Of a DNA stretch of 64,000 nucleotides, positions 40,710-49,908 are shown piece after piece. Positions within the stretch are counted from its first letter, which is position 1, and each line of letters opens with the position of its first letter. The DNA lies in contig CAVRQQ010000010.1 of NCBI GenBank assembly GCA_963723355.1, positions 96,038 through 160,037 of the forward strand, read 5' to 3'. Source of the stretch: JAFDBW01 sp963723355 (GTDB lineage Bacteria > Desulfobacterota > Desulfuromonadia > Desulfuromonadales > BM103). Under the pieces are notes generated by a model. It searched no databases and had not been told where the DNA came from. It saw nothing but the letters and a program-made list of their open reading frames with translations. The position numbers and the translations under genes were made by a program.

Positions 40710-41995
40710 CCGGTCCTCCTGTTGCCACACAACGTTATCTCGACAGAAATGGGATCAAGGGACCTTGGCAGCTTGCCGGAGAGGCCCGGTCCGACTTTCG
40801 TGGTGCGGTTGTGGTCCCGTCGCTCGCCGAAGGGGATCGTCTCTTTGCGACCCTGCGCAGTCTGTCCGATAACCCCCCTGAGTGGACAAACCGTTTTCTG
40901 GTCGTGGTTGTCTGCAACCATGGCCAGCGGGCAGACAGGCAGATCAGGCTGCAGAATGAAATCGACCTTGCCCGGTTGAGTGATTACGCGCACGGGTCGG
41001 ATCTCTGTCTGGCCTGGATCGATGCGGTCAGCCCCGGTCTGGAAGTGCCCGCACATCGGGCGGGAGTCGGTTTTGCCCGGAAGCTCGGGATGGATCTGGC
41101 TTTGCGGTCTCTCGACTGGTCTGGAGATCCCCTGCTGGTCGGCCTGGATGCCGATACCCTGGTAGAAGATAATTATCTGCAGACCATCGATCGGCATTTT
41201 CTCCTGTCGTCTAAAGGTGCTGCGGTGCTGCCGTATCGACACCAGCCGGGGGTCGACCCGGACCAGCAGGCCGCCATTGATCGCTACGAACTTTTCCTGC
41301 GCAGCTATGTATATGGCCTGCGCCTGGCCGGGTCACCATATGCCTTTAACACGGTTGGCAGCGCCATGGCTTGTCGGGCGTCCGCCTATGTGCGCTGCGG
41401 GGGGATGAACAGTCGCAAGGCCGGTGAAGACTTTTATTTTCTGCAGAAGCTGGCCAAGACGGATGGTGTCGGCCTGTTGTCCGGCACTTTAGTCTACCCG
41501 GAGCCGCGTGTTTCAGAACGGGTTCCTTTCGGCACCGGTCGCAGCATGGCCAGGCTGCTCGCCGGCGACAAGCAGGGTGTGCGCTTCTATCCGGTTGCTG
41601 CTTTTCGCACCCTGTCCGACTGGTTGAAGCTCGTCGAATGCAACATTTCGGCTGACGCTGAACAGATTCTCTTCCTTGCGACAGAGATCTCGCCTGTGCT
41701 GGCAGGCTATCTCGATCAACTCGACTGGCAGTCGGTCTGGCCGGGAATGCAGAAGACTCATCAACGCCATCCCCGGCTTCAGCAGGCATTTCATGTCTGG
41801 TTCGACGGTTTCAGGACGTTGCGATTGATTCACTTGTTGTGCGATTCGGAGTTCGGACGTGGTGAACCGGAGGAGATCCTGCCGGAATATTTCACATGGC
41901 AGGGTTGTGCTGCGCCGGCCTCTCTGGGGGGCATGTTGGAGAGCGCTACGTGTCGCAGATATGGCATAGTACTTGACAAACGATCGAAAATCTAA
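40706..41995 (+). CDS. GT-A-fold glycosyltransferase-like protein
   Basis: A 429-residue soluble protein, translationally coupled to miaA. It has features of family-2 glycosyltransferases: a FRGAVVVPSLAEGDRLFATL beginning, the DxD-type VGLDADTLVEDNYLQ, NTVGSAMACRASAYVRCGGM and the acceptor-site AGEDFYFLQKLAK (ED motif). These suggest a nucleotide-sugar transferase. No membrane segment and no polysaccharide locus is present, so the acceptor is unknown. Coupling to a tRNA-modifying enzyme is unexpected. Confidence 0.7.
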   Translation: MTGPPVATQRYLDRNGIKGPWQLAGEARSDFRGAVVVPSLAEGDRLFATLRSLSDNPPEWTNRFLVVVVCNHGQRADRQIRLQNEIDLARLSDYAHGSDLCLAWIDAVSPGLEVPAHRAGVGFARKLGMDLALRSLDWSGDPLLVGLDADTLVEDNYLQTIDRHFLLSSKGAAVLPYRHQPGVDPDQQAAIDRYELFLRSYVYGLRLAGSPYAFNTVGSAMACRASAYVRCGGMNSRKAGEDFYFLQKLAKTDGVGLLSGTLVYPEPRVSERVPFGTGRSMARLLAGDKQGVRFYPVAAFRTLSDWLKLVECNISADAEQILFLATEISPVLAGYLDQLDWQSVWPGMQKTHQRHPRLQQAFHVWFDGFRTLRLIHLLCDSEFGRGEPEEILPEYFTWQGCAAPASLGGMLESATCRRYGIVLDKRSKI

Positions 41996-42059
41996 AAAGC
42001 TGTGCTATGATGCAGGTAACGTCACCGACCCTGCCCGTTCTGCGGGTAGAGTAAAGAGG

Positions 42060-42453
42060 ATGCCGATGAATGAACCAGACCTCCCCGAGTTTGAAGCGGA
42101 GCAGAAGAACCAGCGTCTTGCCACGCGGGTGCCCCTGATCGTCGAGAAAATCCCGATTGAAGACGGTCAGAAAACCTTTTTCGGTTATGCCAAGAATATC
42201 AGCCGGGGAGGGCTTTTCATCGCTACTGTAAAGCCCCGCGAGCCAGGCGAAGAGTTCACGATTGAGTTGACCTTACCGGTCAAACCCAAGCATGTGATCC
42301 GATGCCGCTGTGAGGTGCTCTGGAAACGACACTATCAGAAAAAACAGCCCTCATGAGCCGGGGATGGGGATGCGCTTCCTCGATCTTGCCGATGCGGATG
42401 GTGATAAAATTGACGCATGGGTCGAGGATCAAGTGGAAGAGCCGTCAGAGTAG
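42060..42453 (+). CDS. PilZ-domain protein (frameshifted)
   Basis: A c-di-GMP effector-like domain protein of about 130 residues. The RLATRVPLIVEKIP part holds the RxxxR-type motif and YAKNISRGGLFIAT the (D/N)xSxxG motif needed for c-di-GMP binding. The frame stops at 42356, but the expected C-terminal strand PHEPGMGMRFLDLADADGDK continues in another frame to 42453, so one indel lies near 42347. Starts at ATG 42060 or 42066 after AGAGGA. Two GGDEF proteins elsewhere in the window could supply the ligand. Confidence 0.8.
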
Positions 42454-42546
42454 TCCAAACGGTCAGAGCTTTCATCTGATTGTATCGGCAGAGCATCGCA
42501 AACAAGAGAATCAAAGGCCGATTACCGTCTTGAAAGGAGAGCATGG

Positions 42547-43045
42547 ATGAACCAGGAGCCAAGTCTGCTCGATGCGATCAAGCAGGCAATCCAAACCGAA
42601 AAAGATGTCATGGATTTCTATCTCAAGGCAGCGGCGTTGACCAATAATGAGCGCGGCAAAAAGATCTTTGAGCAGTTGGCTAAAGAAGAGCGCGAGCATG
42701 CCGGTCATTTTTTCGATATCTATACGGGCAGTGACCTCGGTTCTTTCGAGGATTTTATCTCCACGCCGCCATCCAAGGGTCATGCCATGCTCAAGCATCT
42801 GGAAAAGGCCCTTGACGAGAATGTCCATGAGCGCAAAGCCATGGAGTTGGCGCTGAAGGAAGAGGAAGACCTGGTAAAAAGTCTGCATCATGACGGCGTC
42901 CCGCATCGTTGACCCTGCTGTCCGCGCCGTATTCGAGCGGATGGCCCGGGAGACAGAGAACCATTATGCGATTATTGAGTCGGAATATGCCCATATGATG
43001 GGCATGGTCCATGAAACGGATATTGATACCTATGTGCGTGAATAG
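42547..43045 (+). CDS. rubrerythrin-like ferritin-fold protein (frameshifted)
   Basis: A four-helix ferritin-like protein of about 165 residues. Helix 1 has QAIQTEKDVMDFYLKAA (Glu ligand), helix 2 KKIFEQLAKEEREHAGHFFD (ExxH), and the last helices lie in another frame: VFERMARETENHYAIIESEY. The frame change is at about 42880-42900. These match the di-iron site of rubrerythrin-type peroxide reductases, without a rubredoxin domain. In an anaerobe this suggests oxygen or peroxide defence. Its end overlaps the next gene. Confidence 0.78.
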
Positions 43046-43364
43046 CAGATTTAACCGATCGGCACTTTTGTTCGGCTTGTTGCTCTTGCCCATGACAGCG
43101 GCCGCTGTTCCCGGAGCCGTGCATGATCCCCATCGCCTGCCGGAGAGTGGTGAGTTTCAGAATACTATTGAAGCTCGCTGCACTATCTGTCATACGAGGG
43201 CAAGGGTGGATGAGGCAATCGGCCAGCAGGCCGACCTAGAAGAGCTCATGCAACGCATGATTGAGCGGGGGGCCATCCTCAGCGAACGCGATCAAAAGGT
43301 CCTGGGAACTTTCTGGGGTTCGCCCCTCAAGGAGGACCAGGAATCGCCAATGGAACCGAAGTAG
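43011..43364 (+). CDS. small exported mono-heme c-type cytochrome-like protein
   Basis: A 117-residue protein with an N-terminal hydrophobic signal segment (ALLFGLLLLPMTAAAVPGAV) and a single heme-binding CTICH motif (IEARCTICHTRARVDEA). The later segment LMQRMIERGAILSERDQKVL includes a Met that could be the second heme ligand. It is like short cytochromes of anaerobic respirers. It overlaps the reconstructed end of the rubrerythrin-like gene; ATG 43032 is an alternative start. The palindrome begins 36 bases after its stop. Confidence 0.72.
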   Translation: MKRILIPMCVNSRFNRSALLFGLLLLPMTAAAVPGAVHDPHRLPESGEFQNTIEARCTICHTRARVDEAIGQQADLEELMQRMIERGAILSERDQKVLGTFWGSPLKEDQESPMEPK

Positions 43365-43399
43365 GTGCTGGTTGAGAGTTGGAGCTTTAATGGAGCTTA

Positions 43400-43426
43400 G
43401 GGCAACAGATGGTTAATCTGTTGCCC
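43400..43426 (+). terminator. terminal hairpin of the palindrome, may end the cytochrome transcript
   Basis: A perfect 11-bp stem with a five-base loop, 36 bases after the heme protein stop, followed by the T-rich TTGATTTGTT. It may work as a weak terminator. Confidence 0.5.
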
Positions 43427-43966
43427 TTGATTTGTTGGACTCTGAAATTCAAAGACAAAATCAAAAACCGTCGGGGTTGCTCCGACAGACAACTTCACTT
43501 TTCTTTGTAGCGACAAAGAAAACGAAGCAAAAGAAACTTGCGCTGCGCTTGGCATGTCTTGCTCGTAAGGGAGGCAGCATCAATCCAGTCTAGTTCTAAG
43601 TGACTTCAAGAGTCTATACTTCCATCGCAGAATCCGAGGCTCTGTGTAGAGGGCCTCTCCATTTGTGGAGGGTTGCCTCTACTGTGGAAAGTCTATATTT
43701 ATTAAAAGCTTTGTAACCCTTCTAAGTCACACAGGAGAGGCTCACAGAGCCCTTGGATCACGAGGGCAAGTATAGCCTCATTAATCGGATGGAATTAACT
43801 TGATAGATGCTGCAGAAATCACGAGCAAAGGAGATGCCCTCCGCAAGCGAGAAAGGTGTTTTTTGCTTACGTTTTCGTTGCCGCTACGGAGAAAAGTGAA
43901 GGCGTCTGGCGGGCAACCCCGACGATTTTGCCTTTGTATTTTAAATCACTGGATTAAAATGAAAAA

Positions 43967-43993
43967 GGGCAACAGATCAACCATCTGTTGCCC
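43967..43993 (-). terminator. hairpin terminator downstream of sucCD (minus strand)
   Basis: The same 11-bp stem as at 43400, here followed on the minus strand by TTTTTCATTTT, a good intrinsic terminator for the sucC-sucD transcript ending at 44079. Confidence 0.7.
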
Positions 43994-44032
43994 TCTCTAT
44001 CATGAATTTTTGCTGAACTTTGTCAGCAGCCT

Positions 44033-44059
44033 GGACCGGCCATAGGCCGGTCCTTTTTT
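44033..44059 (+). terminator. strong intrinsic terminator, plus strand
   Basis: GGACCGGCC-ATA-GGCCGGTCC followed by six T on the plus strand. It would stop plus-strand transcripts crossing the palindrome before they run into sucD. A terminator here implies that such transcripts exist. Confidence 0.8.
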
Positions 44060-44078
44060 AATCAATATCAGGACAAGC

Positions 44079-44951
44079 TCAGGGTTGCCAGATTTTCAAC
44101 AGGGCTTCAGCCATTTCGGCCGGGCTGTCGGCAACGCTCACGCCACATTCACGCAGAAAAGCCTTCTTGCTCGCAGCATCGCCTTTGCCGCCGGAAATGA
44201 TCGCACCGGCGTGACCCATACGTTTGCCGGAAGGAGCCGTGGCTCCGGCAATGAATGCCGCCACCGGCTTGGTCATGTGGTCGCGAACAAACGCGGCCGC
44301 CTGCTCTTCGGCGTCGCCGCCGATTTCACCGATCATGATGACCGCTTCGGTCGCCGGATCATCTTCGAACATTCTTAAGACATCCAGGTGGTCGGTGCCG
44401 TTAACCGGGTCGCCACCGATGCCGACGCAGGTGGTCTGACCGATATTGCGGGTGGTCAGTTGCCAGACCGCTTCATAAGTCAGGGTTCCTGAGCGTGATA
44501 CGACACCGACCGGGCCCTTCTTGTGGATGTAGCCCGGCATAATGCCGATCTTGCATTCTTCCGGAGTGATCACGCCGGGGCAGTTGGGGCCGACCAGGCG
44601 GCAGCTCTTGCCCTCCATGTATTTCTTGACCTTGACCATGTCGAGCACCGGAACGCCCTCGGTGATGCAGATCACCAGTTCGATACCGGCATCGACCGCT
44701 TCCATGATTGCGTCGGCGCTGCCGATCGGCGGCACATAGATGACCGAAGCATTGGCGCCGGTTGCCTTGACGGCATCTTCGACCGTATCGAAGACCGGGA
44801 AGCCGTCGATTTTGGTACCACCCTTGCCGGGTGTCACGCCACCGACCATCTGGGTGCCATAGTCACGGGCACCCTGGGCGTGGAAGAGACCGGTGGCACC
44901 GGTGATCCCCTGGGTAATAACGCGTGTATTTTTGTCAACCAGTATACTCAT
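44079..44951 (-). CDS. sucD: succinyl-CoA ligase alpha subunit
   Basis: A 290-residue complete protein, start MSILVDKNTRVITQGITGATG, with the CoA-binding part, SRSGTLTYEAVWQLT, the GIGGDPVNGTDHLDVL block and the active-site histidine in MGHAGAIISGGKGDA. It converts succinyl-CoA and ADP or GDP plus phosphate to succinate and nucleoside triphosphate in the citric acid cycle. It follows sucC by 80 bases. Confidence 0.95.
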   Translation of the reverse strand: MSILVDKNTRVITQGITGATGLFHAQGARDYGTQMVGGVTPGKGGTKIDGFPVFDTVEDAVKATGANASVIYVPPIGSADAIMEAVDAGIELVICITEGVPVLDMVKVKKYMEGKSCRLVGPNCPGVITPEECKIGIMPGYIHKKGPVGVVSRSGTLTYEAVWQLTTRNIGQTTCVGIGGDPVNGTDHLDVLRMFEDDPATEAVIMIGEIGGDAEEQAAAFVRDHMTKPVAAFIAGATAPSGKRMGHAGAIISGGKGDAASKKAFLRECGVSVADSPAEMAEALLKIWQP

Positions 44952-45031
44952 CGTATTCTCTCCTATTGATTCAGTTCAGAGGTGAGCGGCAAGCATTGTG
45001 AGGAAATATATCTTCCCCTGCCCCCTTTCCG

Positions 45032-46195
<1,164 letters not shown>

Positions 46196-46587
46196 GGGAA
46201 TTTGACCTCCGCAGGAAATGGGTTTGTTCGCCATCCTCTCCAGGATGGCATCAGGTTTGAATCAAGAGCAAAGTTGGTGCCAGTGGTACAAGTTAAAAAG
46301 TCTCGTAAAATAAGCATTTGTCAAACAGCTGATCGCGGTTTTTTCGCATTGCTGGCCAAAACCCACCATTTCTGGAGTGACTTCGCCATTTGGTCTGACC
46401 TTTTGACCTTTGTGCGTGAGCAAGGTAGCGCGTTTGTCTGTTTTTGTCTAAATAAAAATGTTTACCTTGGCTAAAAAACACACCCGTGTCCGGCTGGTCC
46501 GCTTCAGGTCCCTCTGGCACAGGCCAAGCTGCCCACCAGTCGCGAAAAAGGCATGCAAATTTAACAATAGCCGTTCATGTGCCAACA
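46196..46587. other. 392-base gap upstream of sucC
   Basis: Both flanking genes are on the minus strand. The gap should hold the sucCD promoter and the end of the cobalt-transport transcript. I see one regulator-like palindrome (listed separately) and no clear intrinsic terminator or gene. Confidence 0.5.
46389..46404 (-). promoter_or_regulatory. possible GntR-family operator upstream of sucCD
   Basis: On the minus strand the sequence reads AAAAGGTCAGACCAAA, with a perfect GGTC-A-GACC core like the TGGTCnGACCA sites of FadR/PdhR-type GntR regulators. It lies about 195 bases upstream of the sucC start. Pattern match only. Confidence 0.35.
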
Positions 46588-47409
46588 TCAATGGTCGTGT
46601 TGGTGAGGTTTTCGACTGTGAGGTTTGACCAGGGGGGGTCGCTCCGGAAGGGGTCTGTGTTCTGGTGAGCAGACCGGGCAGCCTTGCATGGCAAGAGGTT
46701 TTTCAAGGCGACAGGTGCTCAGCAACGCGTTGTCCCGGAAGATCTCCAGGGTCGGGCCGTCCGCCATGACTTCGCCTTCATGCAGCACTATGGTGCGCTC
46801 GCAGAGCTCAAAAATCATGTCGAGATCATGGCTGGTCACGATGCGTGTGTGATGGAAGCCCTTGAGCAGGGCGATAAGCAGGCGTCTTGCATACGGGTCG
46901 AGGCCGTTGGTCGGTTCATCGAGCACCAGAATCTCTGGCAGCATTGAAAGCACGGTTGCTATGGCGACCCGCTTCTTCTCGCCGCAGGACAGGTGGTAGG
47001 GGGGCTTGTCACGCAACGCACCGGCTTCGACCCGAGACAGGGCCTCACTGACACGGGCTTCGATGTCTGCCCGGGATAACCCCAGGTTGATCGGCCCGAA
47101 GGCGACATCGTCGAAGACGGTTGGCATGAAGAGCTGGTCGTCCGGGTCCTGGAAAACCATCCCGACCGTGCGCCTGATGACCGCCAGGTTCTCTTTCGTA
47201 AGCGGGTCATCGCCGATAATAATCTCGCCCGAGGTCGCGGTCAGGTAGCCGTTGAGGTGTAACAGTAGCGTCGATTTACCCGCACCGTTGGCGCCGATAA
47301 TCCCGACCGATTCGCCGTGCTCAATGCGGAACGAGACATCTTTCAGGGCAATGGTCCCATCGGGATAAATGTGCTTGAGGTGCCGCGTTTCGACGATATG
47401 ATGGCTCAT
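46588..47409 (-). CDS. cbiO: energy-coupling factor ATPase for cobalt/nickel uptake
   Basis: A 273-residue ABC ATPase with Walker A GIIGANGAGKSTLLLHL, Q-loop VFQDPDDQLF, signature LSCGEKKRVAIA and Walker B EILVLDEPTNGLD. The FQDPDDQLF pattern is typical of ECF-type ATPases. A His/Cys-rich tail (MQGCPVCSPEHRPLP, then SRKPHQHDH) may bind metal. It overlaps the cbiQ stop by four bases and is the last gene of the transporter operon. Confidence 0.92.
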   Translation of the reverse strand: MSHHIVETRHLKHIYPDGTIALKDVSFRIEHGESVGIIGANGAGKSTLLLHLNGYLTATSGEIIIGDDPLTKENLAVIRRTVGMVFQDPDDQLFMPTVFDDVAFGPINLGLSRADIEARVSEALSRVEAGALRDKPPYHLSCGEKKRVAIATVLSMLPEILVLDEPTNGLDPYARRLLIALLKGFHHTRIVTSHDLDMIFELCERTIVLHEGEVMADGPTLEIFRDNALLSTCRLEKPLAMQGCPVCSPEHRPLPERPPLVKPHSRKPHQHDH

Positions 47410-48221
47410 TGCATGCTTCCTGTGAAAAGGCTGCCGAGCAACTGCGGGGCATTGTAGAGACGCAGCAGGATGAACAGGGCGACCCAGCAGACGGTGAAGA
47501 TAAGTTCCGGTTTACCGAAATGACTTTGTCTGCGTGTCGAATGAATTTCGCCGGAGAAACCACGGGCCAGCATCGCCATGTGAATCCGTTCGGCGCGCTC
47601 CCAGGTCCGTAACAGCAGGTGCCCGGCCAGTGAACTGAAGTGGCGCAGGTCGAGACCGCGCCGACCGAAAGTCCGTAGTTGCCTGGCACGCGCGGTGCGG
47701 ACGCCTTCATCGGTAAGGACGAAGATGTAGCGGTACAGGAACAGGAGCTGCACGGCAAAAGCCTGCGGCATCTTCAATTTTTCCAAAGCCTCACAGATCG
47801 CCGGGAAACCGGTTATCGCAACCAGGATGATTGCGGCACTGACCGTCAGAATGGCACGTAGCAGAATTGACAGGCAGGAGACCCATCCGCCCCAGATGTC
47901 GAGGGTGCCGATCTGCAGGACGACCTGCCGGTCGAAGATCGGGTTGAAGAGACCAACCAGCAGGGCAAAAGGGAGGACGAACAAGATCTTGCGCAGGATA
48001 TAGCCCGGTGGCAGATCGCCGACAGCGATCAGGGCTACCGGATAAATCAGGAACGGCAGCATCGCCGAGATCTGGTACTTGTCGAAAGACACGACGCAGA
48101 CGATGAAGCAGAGCGTGGTCAGCACCTTGGCCCTCGGATCGAGACGGTGTACCGCGGTCTGGCGCAGGGCCAGCAGGTCGAGCTGCTTGAAGTCGAGAAA
48201 GGAGCCGTCTATGGCCAGCAT
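47406..48221 (-). CDS. cbiQ: energy-coupling factor transmembrane protein CbiQ
   Basis: A 271-residue ECF T-component with about five helices and the two coupling-helix motifs (ARARQLRTFGRRG and ERAERIHMAMLARGFSG, the conserved AxxxRG sites). It connects the ATPase to the substrate-binding M component. Starts one base into the end of cbiM, indicating translational coupling. Confidence 0.92.
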   Translation of the reverse strand: MLAIDGSFLDFKQLDLLALRQTAVHRLDPRAKVLTTLCFIVCVVSFDKYQISAMLPFLIYPVALIAVGDLPPGYILRKILFVLPFALLVGLFNPIFDRQVVLQIGTLDIWGGWVSCLSILLRAILTVSAAIILVAITGFPAICEALEKLKMPQAFAVQLLFLYRYIFVLTDEGVRTARARQLRTFGRRGLDLRHFSSLAGHLLLRTWERAERIHMAMLARGFSGEIHSTRRQSHFGKPELIFTVCWVALFILLRLYNAPQLLGSLFTGSMQ

Positions 48222-49225
48222 TATCCTTGCCTCCTCCTGCGCAATACAACGCCGATCAGGGTGCAGATAACCAGGGTCAGGGCGCCGCCGACGATTCCCG
48301 AAAGAGTCTTGCCAAGGCGTTGGCTTTTGTCGAGCCCTGCTCCTTCAGGCAGAGCGTAGTCAGGTAAGAACGCCATCTTCTCCTGAACAGCGGTCAGTGC
48401 TTCGTGTGCCTTGAGGTCGGGCTCCGGCAGTTCCTCCGATCCAGTGATCCTGGCGATCGACCATTCGAGGCCATCCGGTTGTTCCGACGCGAGCCAGGAA
48501 AAAAGCCCGCCGATCAACACCGCCGAAATCAGGAAGGCAGTCAATAGCGAACGCACCGGCAGTTCGCCGACCGGCTTCTCCTGTATGACGCTTTGCAGAA
48601 CCTCCGGGCGGGCGCGATAGACGAACGAGACGATCAGGGCCGTGACCACGCCTTCAATCACGCCGATAGCCAGATGGATCGGCTGCATCAAGAGGACAAA
48701 AGTATCAAAGGGCAGGGAAGAGACACCGGATATGACGGTTTGCAATACGACCCCGAGAGATCCGCATTGCAAGGCCACCACCGCGGCAATGATTGCGGCA
48801 AAGACCATACGTGACTGACTCGGTTCCCTGCCTACCAGTTTGCTGTAAATGAACGGATGAGCGATAAACGCCGGGAAGACCCCGAGATTGAAGATGTTGC
48901 AGCCGAGGGCGAGCAGGCCGCCATCGGCAAAGAACAGGGCCTGGACCATCAGGATTGACGCAATTGTCAGGAAGGCCGCCGACGGGCCGAGCAGAATAGC
49001 CAGCAGCAGCCCACCGCCAAGATGCCCGCTTGAACCGGTTGCCGGGATGCTGAAGTTGATCATCTGGGCAGCAAAAACAAACGCCCCGAGAACCCCCATC
49101 AATGGCACCTTGCGGTCGTCAAGCTGTTTGCGCAAGCGTGCTGAACTATGGGCGATTATCCCTGCTGAGGCGGCCCAGAAAGCTGCGCCGACAGCGGGAG
49201 AAACGAGAGCGTCCGCCATGTGCAT
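48221..49225 (-). CDS. cbiM: CbiM/NikM cobalt or nickel transporter S component fused to PDGLE (CbiN-like) domain
   Basis: A 334-residue protein. The N-terminal MHMADALVSPAVGAA contains the His2 metal ligand near the start; SSGHLGGGLLLAILLGPSAA and LGCNIFNLGVFPAF are CbiM signatures. After about residue 215 comes a PDGLE domain (EQPDGLEWSIARI), a CbiN/NikN counterpart, and a final helix. The fusion replaces a separate cbiN gene. Cobalt is the likely metal given the B12-dependent reductase in the window, but nickel cannot be excluded. No cobalamin riboswitch is visible upstream. Confidence 0.9.
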   Translation of the reverse strand: MHMADALVSPAVGAAFWAASAGIIAHSSARLRKQLDDRKVPLMGVLGAFVFAAQMINFSIPATGSSGHLGGGLLLAILLGPSAAFLTIASILMVQALFFADGGLLALGCNIFNLGVFPAFIAHPFIYSKLVGREPSQSRMVFAAIIAAVVALQCGSLGVVLQTVISGVSSLPFDTFVLLMQPIHLAIGVIEGVVTALIVSFVYRARPEVLQSVIQEKPVGELPVRSLLTAFLISAVLIGGLFSWLASEQPDGLEWSIARITGSEELPEPDLKAHEALTAVQEKMAFLPDYALPEGAGLDKSQRLGKTLSGIVGGALTLVICTLIGVVLRRRRQG

Positions 49226-49325
49226 CGTGTGATGGCTTCCAGTGTTCAGTTGTGAGGAAAATGTACAGCAAAAGCCTGTTTAGCTGACACTCTAGAGGGG
49301 CAAGGGCTTCAGCGTCAAGGCCAAA

Positions 49326-49352
49326 GTGCTACGATTTACAAAATCGTAGCAC
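49326..49352 (-). terminator. terminator of the SprT-like gene
   Basis: GTGCTACGATTT-ACA-AAATCGTAGCAC is a perfect 12-bp stem directly after the minus-strand stop at 49367, followed by TTTGG on that strand. Confidence 0.7.
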
Positions 49353-49366
49353 AGACGAAAGGGCTG

Positions 49367-49903
49367 CTACCGAGCCAGCTGAATGACAAATTTGAGAGGG
49401 GTCTTGCAGCTTTTGCACAAAGCTTTGTAGCGATGCGACATCCTGTTATGCATGATGCTGGTCAGGTGGTGTTCGCGACAGTCACAACGATACAGGAAAT
49501 TGCGAGGGACAATCCGTGCAGAGGTGGTCTGGTAAGCGTGGCAGCGCACAGGCTGAAGACCGTAACAGTCCTGCATGACCGCCTGCCACTCCGGCCCGTG
49601 CGGACGCGGCCGTTGTCGCTTTTTCCGGGCCTGCCAGTTAACGACCAGGTGGGCGACTTCATGAGGGATCGTCTGCTCCAGGAAGTCCTCGAAGTTTTCA
49701 GTCAACAATTTGAGGTTGATCCGCAGAAATGTCTTGCCGCTACGCTCGACCCTTGCCTGCCCCGCACAGCGTCCACGCAAAGAGAAATCGATCACGGCCT
49801 CGGGTAACCGGATGGCGTAGAACCGGCGCGCGCGATGTTCGGCCGCCCGAACTGCCGCTTCGGCAATTTGCATGATCTGTTCTGGGTTGTGGGTCGTATG
49901 CAT
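49367..49903 (-). CDS. SprT-like zinc metalloprotease-fold protein
   Basis: A 178-residue SprT family protein. The gluzincin motif is TIPHEVAHLVVNW (HExxH) with a third ligand in RPHGPEWQAVMQDC. A C-terminal zinc ribbon is seen in YRCDCREHHLTSIMHNR and ALCKSCKTPLKF. The eukaryotic relative Spartan cuts DNA-protein crosslinks; the bacterial role is unknown. Start ATG 49903 lies six bases after the reconstructed stop of the alarmone-synthetase gene; the longer frame to 49969 would overlap that gene. Confidence 0.8.
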   Translation of the reverse strand: MHTTHNPEQIMQIAEAAVRAAEHRARRFYAIRLPEAVIDFSLRGRCAGQARVERSGKTFLRINLKLLTENFEDFLEQTIPHEVAHLVVNWQARKKRQRPRPHGPEWQAVMQDCYGLQPVRCHAYQTTSARIVPRNFLYRCDCREHHLTSIMHNRMSHRYKALCKSCKTPLKFVIQLAR

Positions 49904-49908
49904 GTCGG

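Larger units (their letters stand above)
43400..43993. repeat. 594-bp imperfect palindrome, two inverted copies of a ~270-bp element
   Basis: Both ends are a 27-base hairpin, GGGCAACAGAT-loop-ATCTGTTGCCC (43400-43426 and 43967-43993), the two being inverted copies with one loop difference. Moving inward, the left arm pairs with the reverse complement of the right arm: CGTCGGGGTTGC (left, near 43470) with the same text from the right arm near 43910, then TTCACTTTTCT, the region TTTCTTTTGCTT-like, AGTCTATACTT against GGCTATACTT, and GGCTCTGTG/CCTCTCC at the inner edge (about 43639-43670 and 43734-43752). No convincing gene lies inside; two short open frames are shadows. Confidence 0.8.

Noticed and set aside
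43800..44045. 81-codon open frame in the right arm of the palindrome
   Set aside because: It lies in a repeated, non-coding element, has no ribosome site and no motif.
49226..49366. Cobalamin riboswitch before cbiM
   Set aside because: I could not see the conserved B12-box or helices in the minus-strand leader; only a terminator hairpin of the neighbour gene is there.
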